NCBI RefSeq assembly: GCF_005938225.1
Contig: NZ_VCPC01000003.1
Location: forward strand, 248,001-312,000
Source of the DNA: Arenibacterium halophilum
GTDB taxonomy: Bacteria; Pseudomonadota; Alphaproteobacteria; Rhodobacterales; Rhodobacteraceae
Direction: 5' to 3'
DNA length: 64,000 nucleotides
Shown: positions 1 to 8,105 of the stretch, piece after piece
Layout of the letters: every line of letters starts with the position of its first letter
How positions within the stretch are numbered: the stretch's first letter is position 1
The notes under the pieces: generated by a model
What the model was told of the DNA's origin: nothing
Seen by the model: only the letters and a program-made list of their open reading frames with translations
The model's database searches: none
Program-made: the position numbers and the translations under genes

Positions 1-597
1 GTCCAGCCCGTCGCTGGCCGATCCGGGGCGCACGATGCCATTGTCGTCGCGATCCGGGCGGCCGATGTTGGTGGCGACGAAGCTGGGCGCAGCGATGGCG
101 CAACGCACGCCGTGGGTGTGTTCCTCGGCGCGGAGCGAGGCGAAGAACCCCTGCATCGCATGTTTCGACGCCGCATAGGCGGTGCGGTTCAGCAGCGGCG
201 CAAAGCCGGCAACAGACGAAATCGCCAGATGGGCGCCACGGCTTTTCCGGACCGGCAACAGGAAGGCGCGGGCCATGTTGACGGCGGCGAAATAGTTGAT
301 CTCGAACACGCGGCGGTGGCTGTTCTCGTCACTGGAGTCGAAGCCGCCGATATGCGAGACGCCGGCATTATAGATCACTAGGTCGATCGAGGGGCGGTTT
401 TCGATGATCTTTTGCGCGGCCATCGACAGAGCCTTTGGATCGGTCAGATCGACCTGAACCGGGGTGCAGGCGGGGCCGAGCGTCACCCCTTCGGTCGTGA
501 GGTCCATCAGGACGCAATGCCAGCCCTGCGCCATGAGCTGCGCAGCCAAGGTACGACCCAAGCCCCCGTTTCCGCCCGAGATCACGGCCGTTTTCAA
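1..597 (-). CDS. Classical SDR oxidoreductase (3' end outside window)
   Basis: NAD(P)-dependent short-chain dehydrogenase/reductase; 199 codons are visible and the C-terminus runs off the window. The N-terminus has the Rossmann glycine motif SGGNGGLG, then YNAGVS (the NAG motif), SSVAGF (catalytic Ser region) and the catalytic YAASK. The reading frame leaves no ATG before the Rossmann strand, so the start is taken as TTG at 595-597, overlapping the TGA of the preceding gene as TTGA. It is the last visible member of a four-gene coupled operon with an extended SDR, a BASS-type transporter and a flavin monooxygenase. The substrate cannot be read from sequence. The family call is firm; the start codon is an inference. 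Confidence 0.85.
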   Translation of the reverse strand, partial: MKTAVISGGNGGLGRTLAAQLMAQGWHCVLMDLTTEGVTLGPACTPVQVDLTDPKALSMAAQKIIENRPSIDLVIYNAGVSHIGGFDSSDENSHRRVFEINYFAAVNMARAFLLPVRKSRGAHLAISSVAGFAPLLNRTAYAASKHAMQGFFASLRAEEHTHGVRCAIAAPSFVATNIGRPDRDDNGIVRPGSASDGLD

Positions 598-1523
598 AGC
601 GCTGCCGCCTGTTTCCAGATGTCGAAGGCCTGTGCCGAGGTGCATTCCGGGATTATGCCGAAATCGCGTTTCAGGCGGTCGTTCGACAGGACAGGGCGGT
701 ATTGCAGAAATCGCACCTGCTCGGGGCCATAGGGCGTCAGGCCAAGGGGGTGCGCAATGGCCAGCGCGGCGCGCAGCAGGCTTGCGGGGATGCGCAGCAC
801 GGGCTTTTTCAGGGCGCGGGCCAGATCATCCACCGTCATCATGCCGTCTCCGGCCACATTGAAGATGCCGGTCGGAGCGGCCGTTGCGGCATGATGCAGG
901 ATGCGGGCCAGATCGCCGGTCCAGATGAAAACAAACGGGCTGTCGCTGCCCGAAACCGCCAGCAGCCGCTTGCGTCGGAACAAGGCGGTGATCTGGTTTT
1001 CGACACCTGCGCCCAGCACCGTACCGACCCGCAGTACGACCTGTTCCAAATTTGGGTGATCGATGCGCGCGCGTGCCAGAATCTCTTCGACCTGACGCTT
1101 GTGGTCGGAATAGGCGAATTCTGGGTTGCCCCGGCACGGGTCGCTTTCGCGCAGCGGCATCGGGTTGTCGGCATGATAGCCATAGGCCGCGCCGGAACTG
1201 GTGACCACGATCCGCCGCACACAATGGTCGATACAGGCTTGCAGGACGTTGCGGGTGCCGGTGACATCCACCGCATGGGCCGCTTTGCGCGTCATTCCGG
1301 GCGGTGGGGTGACGATGGAAGCCAGGTGAACAACAACGTCGGGGCGGTGTGCGGCAATCACACGCGCGGGATCGTCGGTGGTAACATCCAGCCTTTCGAA
1401 TGCGGTGTCCGGCGGAAGAGTGCCGCGCGCAAGGTCGGTGGCGATGACATCGGGGGCGTTCAGGCGCGCCAGCACTGAGCGGCCGATCATGCCCGCCGCT
1501 CCGGTGATCAGGACCCGGGTCAT
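594..1523 (-). CDS. NAD-dependent epimerase/dehydratase (extended SDR)
   Basis: A 309-residue extended SDR. The nucleotide-binding motif TGAAGMIG is at residues 7-14, followed by HLASI, TSSGAAYG (Ser region) and YSDHK as the YxxxK catalytic pair near residue 138. It probably oxidises or epimerises a hydroxyl on a sugar, steroid-like or lactone substrate, but nothing in the sequence decides which. It overlaps the upstream transporter by ATGA and the downstream SDR by TTGA, so translation of the run is probably coupled. Length is normal for the family. Confidence 0.85.
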   Translation of the reverse strand: MTRVLITGAAGMIGRSVLARLNAPDVIATDLARGTLPPDTAFERLDVTTDDPARVIAAHRPDVVVHLASIVTPPPGMTRKAAHAVDVTGTRNVLQACIDHCVRRIVVTSSGAAYGYHADNPMPLRESDPCRGNPEFAYSDHKRQVEEILARARIDHPNLEQVVLRVGTVLGAGVENQITALFRRKRLLAVSGSDSPFVFIWTGDLARILHHAATAAPTGIFNVAGDGMMTVDDLARALKKPVLRIPASLLRAALAIAHPLGLTPYGPEQVRFLQYRPVLSNDRLKRDFGIIPECTSAQAFDIWKQAAAL

Positions 1524-2416
1524 CTGGCCGCCGGGGTGCGGCGCATCACCTGCGCCAGTGCGATGCCTGAAACCGCGTGCCAGATCCCCCAGAAGGCGGC
1601 GACCACGGCCATGCCGCCCAACCCGCCGAAGAAGCCGAAGATCAGCACCAGACCAAGGCCGGAATTCTGGATACCGGTTTCTATCGTGACCGCGCGGCGG
1701 TCGTAAGCGGACAGCCCGGCCAGCGTTGCCAGCGTAAATCCGCCCCCCAGCGCCAGCGCGTTGTGCAGCACGACCAGCGCGGCAATGCCTCCGGCGTAGG
1801 TGAGGAACTGCGCCCAGTTGGCGGCCAGCGCAAGCACGATGAATGCGGCGAAGATGACCATCGACAGTGTTTGCAAAGGGCGGCGCAACCGGGCGGCGAT
1901 CATCGGACGGTGCGTGTTCAATGTCACGCCCAGCAACAGTGGCAGGATCAGCATGAATCCGACCGTAACCGCCACCTGCACCGGATCGATCGAGGTCGCG
2001 CGCAGGATTTGCGCGGTCGGGCCGTACATGCCGCCCCAGACCGCGACGTTCAGCGGAGTCAGAAAGATCGCGCCCACGGTGGCAAAGGCGGTCATAGAAA
2101 CCGACAGCGCCGCGTTGCCTCCCGCGCGATGGGTGATGAAGTTGGAGATGTTCCCGCCCGGGCAGGCCGCCACCAGTATCAGACCCAGCGCAACAGAGGG
2201 CTGCGGTTGCAGCAGCAGGACCAGCGCAAAGGTCAGCGCCGGCAGGGCGATGAACTGTGAGACGAGCCCGACGATCAGCGGTTTCGGCGCGTGCGCGAGG
2301 CGGCGGAAATCGCGTGGAGCCAGGTCCAGCGCAACAGAGAACATCACGATGGCCAGAATTCCGTTGAGCACCATCAACGATCCGGGTGTGAAATCCAGAA
2401 CCGCCTCGTCGATCAT
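1520..2416 (-). CDS. Bile acid:sodium symporter (BASS/SBF) family transporter
   Basis: A 298-residue polytopic inner-membrane protein with about nine hydrophobic segments. The family hallmark is the CPGGNISNFIT stretch followed by GGNAALSV near residues 85-105, which in BASS proteins forms part of the sodium/substrate site. Members take up organic anions such as bile salts, pyruvate or pantoate with Na+. It lies between a flavin monooxygenase and an extended SDR, overlapping each by 4 nt. That suggests it imports or exports the compound those enzymes modify. The substrate is unknown. Confidence 0.87.
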   Translation of the reverse strand: MIDEAVLDFTPGSLMVLNGILAIVMFSVALDLAPRDFRRLAHAPKPLIVGLVSQFIALPALTFALVLLLQPQPSVALGLILVAACPGGNISNFITHRAGGNAALSVSMTAFATVGAIFLTPLNVAVWGGMYGPTAQILRATSIDPVQVAVTVGFMLILPLLLGVTLNTHRPMIAARLRRPLQTLSMVIFAAFIVLALAANWAQFLTYAGGIAALVVLHNALALGGGFTLATLAGLSAYDRRAVTIETGIQNSGLGLVLIFGFFGGLGGMAVVAAFWGIWHAVSGIALAQVMRRTPAAR

Positions 2417-3732
2417 GTCCGGGCGCCTTTCAGTCGCGCGATCCAGCCGCCAACGGCGTTTCGGTAGGTGGTTTTATCGACGTAGTAGGCCATGCGCGGC
2501 AGCTTGATATAGCTCATACCGCCTGTTGCACGTTCGAACCCTGCCGCCTTCGTCTTTTGCAAATCATGTGCGGCTGCGGTGTCTGCGCGCAGCCCCGTGA
2601 TATAGCGCGCAACCATTTCGGCCTGTTCGTGGCGACCTTGCCAGCCCAGCCCAGAGGCCTCGACCATGCCCAGAACGAACAGATCATCGCGGTCGGGGAC
2701 AAGGCAATTCAGATACAGATGCGGCGCGTCCCCCCGCCAATTCAGAAGCTCGGGCGCGACGAAAGGGTAATCCAGGCGGTATCCCGTGGCCGTCAGCACC
2801 ATGTCATATTCGGCGCGGGTGCCATCGGTGAAGATGGCTGTCTTGCCGTCGAACCGATCAATATCGGGGCGCACCCGAATATCACCGTGTCCTGCGTGAT
2901 ACAGAACCAGCGAATTCACGATGGGGTGGCTTTCGTACAGGCGGTAGTCCGGTGTCGGAAAGCCGTACTTTTGCGGGTTGCCAACGAACCATTTCAGGAT
3001 CGTCCCGTCGATCACCCGCTTGATCGGCATCGGCAGGCGGATCGCTCCGCCCAGCGTGTCGGCCGGTTTGCCAAACACGTATTTCGGCACAAAGTAATAG
3101 CCCCGCCGCATCGACAGATCGCAGGACGCGGCGTGGTGAATGGCATCTACCGCTATATCGCAGCCCGAGTTTCCGGCCCCTACGATCAGCACCCGTTTGC
3201 CGTTGAATTGGCTGGCATGGCGATAGGCAGCGGAATGGATCATCTCACCGGTGAAGTCGCCTTTGAACGCGGGAATATTCGGTGTCGAGAGCGTTCCATT
3301 GGCGATCATGACACCGGCATAGGTGGCATTACGGGTTGCACCAGACTCGTCGCGCCATGTCACACGCCACCCTTCGCCCGAACCACCCAGCGGCGTGCAA
3401 TTCAGTACCTCGCAGTTGAAACTGAAATGTCGATACAGGTCGAAATGCTGCGCGAAATCGCGGAAATAGCTGCGCATATCACGATGCGAGGGGTATTCCG
3501 CGATGTCTTTGCGCATCGGGAAATCCGCGAATTCGGTCATCCGCGCAGATGAGATCAGATGCGCAGTCTCGTACATCGTTGATCGCGGGGCATCAATGTC
3601 CCACAACCCGCCCACGTCCGAATGCAACTCGAACCCGTCAAAGGCGATGCCGTGTTCGGCCAGAACCTTGGCCATGGCCAAGCCCATTGGTCCGGCTCCA
3701 ATCAACGCGTATCGCCCGGCGGTTTCGGTCAT
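2413..3732 (-). CDS. Flavin-containing monooxygenase (FMO/Baeyer-Villiger-like)
   Basis: 439 residues. An N-terminal FAD-binding GAGPMG motif is at residues 13-18, the FMO fingerprint FTGEMIHSAAY (FxGxxxHxxxY) is near residue 160, and a second Rossmann motif GAGNSGCDIA for NADPH follows. A late ATGYR motif is typical of FMO-type enzymes. It should insert one oxygen atom into a soft nucleophile or ketone using NADPH and O2. It is the first gene of the minus-strand operon, directly across from the TetR gene and the palindrome at 3759-3774, so it is the likely repressed target. FMO versus Baeyer-Villiger activity cannot be separated here. Confidence 0.88.
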   Translation of the reverse strand: MTETAGRYALIGAGPMGLAMAKVLAEHGIAFDGFELHSDVGGLWDIDAPRSTMYETAHLISSARMTEFADFPMRKDIAEYPSHRDMRSYFRDFAQHFDLYRHFSFNCEVLNCTPLGGSGEGWRVTWRDESGATRNATYAGVMIANGTLSTPNIPAFKGDFTGEMIHSAAYRHASQFNGKRVLIVGAGNSGCDIAVDAIHHAASCDLSMRRGYYFVPKYVFGKPADTLGGAIRLPMPIKRVIDGTILKWFVGNPQKYGFPTPDYRLYESHPIVNSLVLYHAGHGDIRVRPDIDRFDGKTAIFTDGTRAEYDMVLTATGYRLDYPFVAPELLNWRGDAPHLYLNCLVPDRDDLFVLGMVEASGLGWQGRHEQAEMVARYITGLRADTAAAHDLQKTKAAGFERATGGMSYIKLPRMAYYVDKTTYRNAVGGWIARLKGART

Positions 3733-3758
3733 CGGCCCTCCAACTCCTCTTCGCTAAC

Positions 3759-3774
3759 TTGAACGCGCGTTCAA
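3759..3774. promoter_or_regulatory. Perfect 16-bp palindrome, probable TetR operator
   Basis: TTGAACGCGCGTTCAA is an exact inverted repeat with 8-bp arms. It lies 27 nt upstream of the monooxygenase start on one strand and 20 nt upstream of the TetR start on the other. Length, symmetry and placement are typical of a TetR-family operator that would repress both genes. No binding data are available. Confidence 0.72.
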
Positions 3775-3793
3775 AATAAGGCAAGATATTTAT

Positions 3794-4465
3794 ATGCATC
3801 CGCCACTTGCAGATAACTCGCCGCGCCAGAGGGCGCCGTCGCGACGGGCCTTGGCCACGCGGGCGCGGGTGCTGGACGCGGCCGAGCGGGTGTTCGCGCA
3901 ATCCGGCTTTGATGGCGCAACGGTGCGCGACATAGCCGATGCCGCAGGCGAGCCGGTTGGGACGGTTCATCATCATGGCGGTGGCAAGGCGCGCCTGTTC
4001 GCGCAAGTGGTGGCGCGCCGTGCCGGGGTGCTGTCACAGGCGCGTCTTGCGGCGCTCGACGCGTCGCGAACAGGCAGAGGCGATCCGCTGACCCGGGTGG
4101 TTTCGGCCTTTGTCGCGCCGTTCTTCGATCTGGCGACGAACGATCCGGGTTGGGCGAACTACGCGCGCCTTGTCGCGCAGGTGTCGGCGGATGCGCGCTG
4201 GCGCGACCTTGCCGCCGAACAATTCGATCCGGCCGCCAGGGTCTTCGTGGACGAAATCCTGCGCTGTTGCCCCGGGATGTGCCGCCGCGATGCCGCACAG
4301 GGGCTGGTCATGTCGGTGGCCGCGCTGTTGGCGCTGTTGACGTCTCAGCCCCGCGTTGCCGACCTTGGCGACGGGGCAGCACCCGTCGATCCGCTGAAGT
4401 CGTTGATCGCCTTCTGCGCAGCGGGGCTGGCGGCCTGTCACACCGGTCAACAGCCTGTCGCATAG
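3794..4465 (+). CDS. TetR/AcrR family transcriptional regulator
   Basis: 223 residues. The N-terminal DNA-binding domain (about residues 22-68) shows the usual order: a helix with ILDAAERVFAQ-like sequence (here VLDAAERVFAQSGFDGATV), then RDIADAAGEPVGTVHHHGGGKARLF as helix-turn-helix. The recognition helix has HHHGGGK where most relatives have YYHFGSK. The remainder is an alpha-helical ligand-binding/dimer domain. It is divergent from the monooxygenase operon and shares the palindrome at 3759-3774, so autorepression and repression of that operon are likely. The ligand is unknown. Confidence 0.88.
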   Translation: MHPPLADNSPRQRAPSRRALATRARVLDAAERVFAQSGFDGATVRDIADAAGEPVGTVHHHGGGKARLFAQVVARRAGVLSQARLAALDASRTGRGDPLTRVVSAFVAPFFDLATNDPGWANYARLVAQVSADARWRDLAAEQFDPAARVFVDEILRCCPGMCRRDAAQGLVMSVAALLALLTSQPRVADLGDGAAPVDPLKSLIAFCAAGLAACHTGQQPVA

Positions 4466-4611
4466 GGCGCGATCTTCATCAGTTCACGCTCCCGTTAAAG
4501 ATTTGTTAGCGATTCTTGGGAAATATTGGCTCTGCACGCGGTGCGCCCGGCATCTGTCGGCCGTTGCGTGCGTCTTGCGAGATTTGGGGGCAGGGCAAAG
4601 GATGGGTTGGT

Positions 4612-5346
4612 ATGGCGGAAACGATCATTGGGGGAATTCCCGCACCGGCGCGCAGGGGGTTTGGCGGACGTGTCATGCGCGTCCTGTTTCTGGATGATCA
4701 CCGGATGGACCGGCGGCGTCTGATCGAAACCAGTCGCGAGGCCGGGCTGGAATTCGAAGCCAGTGAAGCCGCCAATCTGGATGAGCTGTCCGAGGCGTTG
4801 AATGGCGCGCGGTTCGATCTGGTATTCATCGACTTCCACCTTGGATTCGATACGGGGCTGGACGCGTTGGCAACGTTGCGCGCGCACCACGAAAATGGCA
4901 GCGCAATCGCCATCATGGTCACGTCAAACGGGGCCACCGAAACGGTGGTAGAGGCGATGCGCGCCGGCTGTTCGGATTATCTGGTCAAGGACAGCCTGAC
5001 CGTCGATTCCCTGCGCCGCGCCGTAGCCGGTGCTGTCGAGCGCAACATGATGCTGGCGGCGGTCACCGAACAGGGCGCGGGCCTTGCCGAACTGGCGCAG
5101 ACATCGGTGCGCTACTGGTTGTCCTGCGGGCCGGAGATGAAGCGCCTGTCGGTTGGCTTGTTGCAGCAGATCGCCGATATTCGCGCCCTTATCGACCAGG
5201 ACGACGAAGGGAGGCTGGCCTTGCGGCGCCTGCAGTCCGACGGAGGCAAGCTGTTTGCCTTGCTCGACGAAATGTCCGAGCTGACCGCCGATGCCGCGAC
5301 CCCGAAGCCGACCTTCGTTGGGCAAACGCGAAGTCTAACGGCATAG
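4612..5346 (+). CDS. Response regulator: REC domain plus helical C-terminal tail
   Basis: 244 residues from the ATG at 4612, which has AAAGGA nine bases upstream. Another ATG at 4675 would begin exactly at the REC domain. The receiver has acidic pocket LDDH, phosphoacceptor Asp in FIDFHL, VTSNG (Thr/Ser switch) and YLVKD (conserved Lys). There is no DNA-binding or enzymatic output domain; about 100 C-terminal residues are predicted helical and unrecognised. Similar architecture recurs at 46200-46793 and 47861-48556. It heads a four-gene run with a membrane kinase and two further REC proteins, suggesting a phosphorelay intermediate or adaptor. Confidence 0.82.
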   Translation: MAETIIGGIPAPARRGFGGRVMRVLFLDDHRMDRRRLIETSREAGLEFEASEAANLDELSEALNGARFDLVFIDFHLGFDTGLDALATLRAHHENGSAIAIMVTSNGATETVVEAMRAGCSDYLVKDSLTVDSLRRAVAGAVERNMMLAAVTEQGAGLAELAQTSVRYWLSCGPEMKRLSVGLLQQIADIRALIDQDDEGRLALRRLQSDGGKLFALLDEMSELTADAATPKPTFVGQTRSLTA

Positions 5347-5349
5347 ATC

Positions 5350-7635
5350 ATGGCGGTTCTGGGCAGCGATATCCTGAGGAACCCGACCCAATTGCGCAGC
5401 AAGCTGGTGCTGCTCAGCGCGCTCATAACGCTTGGCACCGCTGCTGTGATGGCGGCGATGTCCTATTCCGAATTGCGCAAGACAGCTTATGACGCGGCTT
5501 ACGACAAGCTTCGTTTCGCTGCGCGGTTCCATGCGCAACAACTTTTGGAGGTGATCGATCAGACCCGGATAGATGCGCACATGCTGGCCGGTATGCCGCC
5601 GATTTCGGGCATCATCAGAACAGACAGGGACGCCGCCGGCATCGACCCGATGGATGGCTCCAGCAACGCGCAATGGCGCAGGCGGCTGGAAGACATCTTC
5701 GCTCAGATGTTTATGGATCGGCCGCATTATACCCAACTGCGCTTCATTGGCAGGGCCGACAACTGGCATGAGATCGTCCGCGTTGACATGACCGAGGGGA
5801 GAACCTTCCGTGTGTCTTCGGATCAGCTTCAGGCCAAGGGGCAAGAGCCCTATATCGCGGAGTTCACGACGATGGAGCGCGGAGCCGGGCGCTTTTCTGA
5901 CGTGACGTACAACCGAGAGCATGGCCAGATCACCGGCCCACCGACGATCCGATATGTCCAGCCGGTCATGGATGACTCAGGAGTGGTATTCGGGGCGGTT
6001 GTCATCAACGCCGATTTCACCGCGCTGCTCGCACAGGCTGCGGTTCTGGAACACCCGGGGCTTTCCGTACACGCATTTACCCAAGCCGGAGATTACATGC
6101 GTCTGGGCACCTCGGCGGGCGCCGGAGCCCTGAAATTCCATCAAGACAGCGACTACACGATACCGGCCTTCGCAGCGGCGCTTACGGATGGCCACGTTCC
6201 GGGAGAGATGGTCGAACATGACGGCAACGTGCTGTTTTTTGACCGGCTTACCATCGACGACGGCAGGGGGCTGGGCCTGTCTGTCGTGACGTCGATGTCA
6301 CGGGATGTTCTGCTGGCCGATGCGGGCGTCGCTCTTTGGCGGCTGTTGATGGCGGCGATCGTGCTGGTGTTGCTTTCCGCGGTTGTCGCGGCAGCTATAG
6401 GTGGCCGCCTGACCAGGCCGATCCTGCACCTCGCGCAGGCGGTGCGCGGCCACCGCCGGGATCAACCGCTTGATATCGTGGCAACAAGCCGCGACGAGGT
6501 TGGCGAAATGACAGAGGCGTTCATCGGCCTGTGCAATGATGTGCTGGCCGAAACGGCGCGGTCGCGGGCCATTCTGGATGGCGCGGCCGAGGCGATTGTG
6601 ACGGTGACGCAGGATGGCGTTATCGAAGAAGCGAACCCGGCAGCGTGCCGTCTGTTCGGGCTAGACCCCTCTGAACTGTCGGGCCAGCCGCTGAGCATTC
6701 TGGATGCGGGTCTGCAGGCAGCAGGTCTATCCCAAGCGATCGCTGCGGCCCACGCGGGCGCATCAATGGCGGAATGCATGGCCCGGCGAAACAATGGCGA
6801 CACCGTTCCGATCGATGTTTCGGTCAGCCAGACCGGATCGGGCGACGGCGCGCGCATGATTGTCATCATGCGCGATATTTCTGTCCGACGGGCCGCTGAA
6901 CAGAAGGTTGAAGGGCTGATCCAGGCGCTTGAACGGTCCAATGGCGAATTGGACAAATTCGCCTATATCGCTTCGCACGATCTGAAGGCGCCGCTGCGTG
7001 TGATCGACAATGCCAGCCGCTGGCTGGAAGAAGATTTGGCTGACCAGCTCGATGAGGAAACCCGCGAAAACCTGGGGTTGATCCGCACGCGCGTAATCCG
7101 AATGGAGGGATTGCTGGACGATTTGCTGGCGCATTCCCGCATCGGTCGGGATGAACAGGTTTCAGCTGTCATTTCCGGCGCCACCTTGCGGGAGACCTTG
7201 AATGAACTGGGGCATGTGACGGCGGGCATCACGGTGCAGTTTTCCGACCGGTTTGACGCCATTTCGGTCCCGGCGATGCCCATTACCACCGTGCTTCTGA
7301 ACCTGATGAACAATGCGATCAAGCATCACGACAAACCTGTCGGAAAGGTTCGTGTCGATGCGGTGCCAGTTTCTGCCGGGATTGAATTTTTGGTTGAAGA
7401 CGATGGCCCCGGCATCCCCGAAAAATACCGCAGTAAAGTGTTTGAAATGTTCCAGACCTTAAAACCACGCGATCAGGTGGATGGCAGCGGCATGGGCCTG
7501 GCGATGGTGCAGAAATATGTCGACCACGCTGGCGGTACGATCACGCTTGGGGAGGCGCCGGGAGGTGGCGCGGCCTTCCGAATGTTCTGGCCGCTTACGA
7601 CCGCGAAGCGAACAACAGGGAGCAAGGCAGCATGA
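5350..7635 (+). CDS. Membrane sensor histidine kinase (periplasmic sensor-HAMP-PAS-HisKA-HATPase)
   Basis: 761 residues. A first membrane segment at about 19-39 and a second at about 327-348 enclose a periplasmic sensor of roughly 285 residues, probably Cache-like but not assigned. HAMP follows (about 350-405), then a PAS domain (about 410-520). The dimerisation/phosphoacceptor helix contains ASHDLKAPLR with the catalytic His. The ATPase domain shows LMNNAIKH (N box), DDGPGIP (G1) and GSGMGLA (G2). The DHp is of the phytochrome-like SHDLKAPL type that often phosphorylates stand-alone receivers, and such a receiver follows with an ATGA overlap. The stimulus is unknown. Confidence 0.9.
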   Translation: MAVLGSDILRNPTQLRSKLVLLSALITLGTAAVMAAMSYSELRKTAYDAAYDKLRFAARFHAQQLLEVIDQTRIDAHMLAGMPPISGIIRTDRDAAGIDPMDGSSNAQWRRRLEDIFAQMFMDRPHYTQLRFIGRADNWHEIVRVDMTEGRTFRVSSDQLQAKGQEPYIAEFTTMERGAGRFSDVTYNREHGQITGPPTIRYVQPVMDDSGVVFGAVVINADFTALLAQAAVLEHPGLSVHAFTQAGDYMRLGTSAGAGALKFHQDSDYTIPAFAAALTDGHVPGEMVEHDGNVLFFDRLTIDDGRGLGLSVVTSMSRDVLLADAGVALWRLLMAAIVLVLLSAVVAAAIGGRLTRPILHLAQAVRGHRRDQPLDIVATSRDEVGEMTEAFIGLCNDVLAETARSRAILDGAAEAIVTVTQDGVIEEANPAACRLFGLDPSELSGQPLSILDAGLQAAGLSQAIAAAHAGASMAECMARRNNGDTVPIDVSVSQTGSGDGARMIVIMRDISVRRAAEQKVEGLIQALERSNGELDKFAYIASHDLKAPLRVIDNASRWLEEDLADQLDEETRENLGLIRTRVIRMEGLLDDLLAHSRIGRDEQVSAVISGATLRETLNELGHVTAGITVQFSDRFDAISVPAMPITTVLLNLMNNAIKHHDKPVGKVRVDAVPVSAGIEFLVEDDGPGIPEKYRSKVFEMFQTLKPRDQVDGSGMGLAMVQKYVDHAGGTITLGEAPGGGAAFRMFWPLTTAKRTTGSKAA

Positions 7636-8105
7636 CAAGACTGACCTGTATGGATGAAGAGAACCTTCTGAATATCATTCTGGTGGAAGACGACGATGGT
7701 GATGCCAAGGCGATACGGCGGGCGTTGAACCGGTCTCATATTGCGAACCCGGTAACGCGGGTTGTCGATGGGGTCGAGGCGCTTGAACTGCTGCGGGGTG
7801 AAACCACTGAAACGCTGGACAGCTACGTCATGCTGATAGATCTCAACATGCCGCGCATGAACGGACTGGAGCTGTTGTCGGAAATTCGCAGCGATCCGAA
7901 ACTGCGCGCCACGGTGGCCTTTCTGCTGACAACATCGACCGCCGCGGAAGACAAGGCAGCGGCCTATGCGGCGAATGTGGCCGGTTATATTCAGAAAAAC
8001 CGTCTGGGCACGCATTACGCCGACCTGGTCAACACGCTGGATCACTACCGGCGCATTGTCGAACTGCCGGATATGCGAATGCAGTCGGGACGGGTCTGCG
8101 ATTGA
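7632..8105 (+). CDS. Single-domain response regulator (Rcp1-like)
   Basis: 157 residues forming one receiver domain: acidic pocket VEDDDGD, phosphoacceptor Asp in LIDLNMPRMNG, TTST switch region and a Lys in YIQKN. The VEDDDGDAKAIRRAL start resembles receivers paired with bacteriophytochrome-type kinases. There is no output domain, so it probably acts by protein contact or passes phosphate on. Its ATG overlaps the kinase stop codon (ATGA); a second in-frame ATG 18 nt later is possible. The downstream REC-kinase begins in its stop codon. Confidence 0.88.
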   Translation: MTRLTCMDEENLLNIILVEDDDGDAKAIRRALNRSHIANPVTRVVDGVEALELLRGETTETLDSYVMLIDLNMPRMNGLELLSEIRSDPKLRATVAFLLTTSTAAEDKAAAYAANVAGYIQKNRLGTHYADLVNTLDHYRRIVELPDMRMQSGRVCD

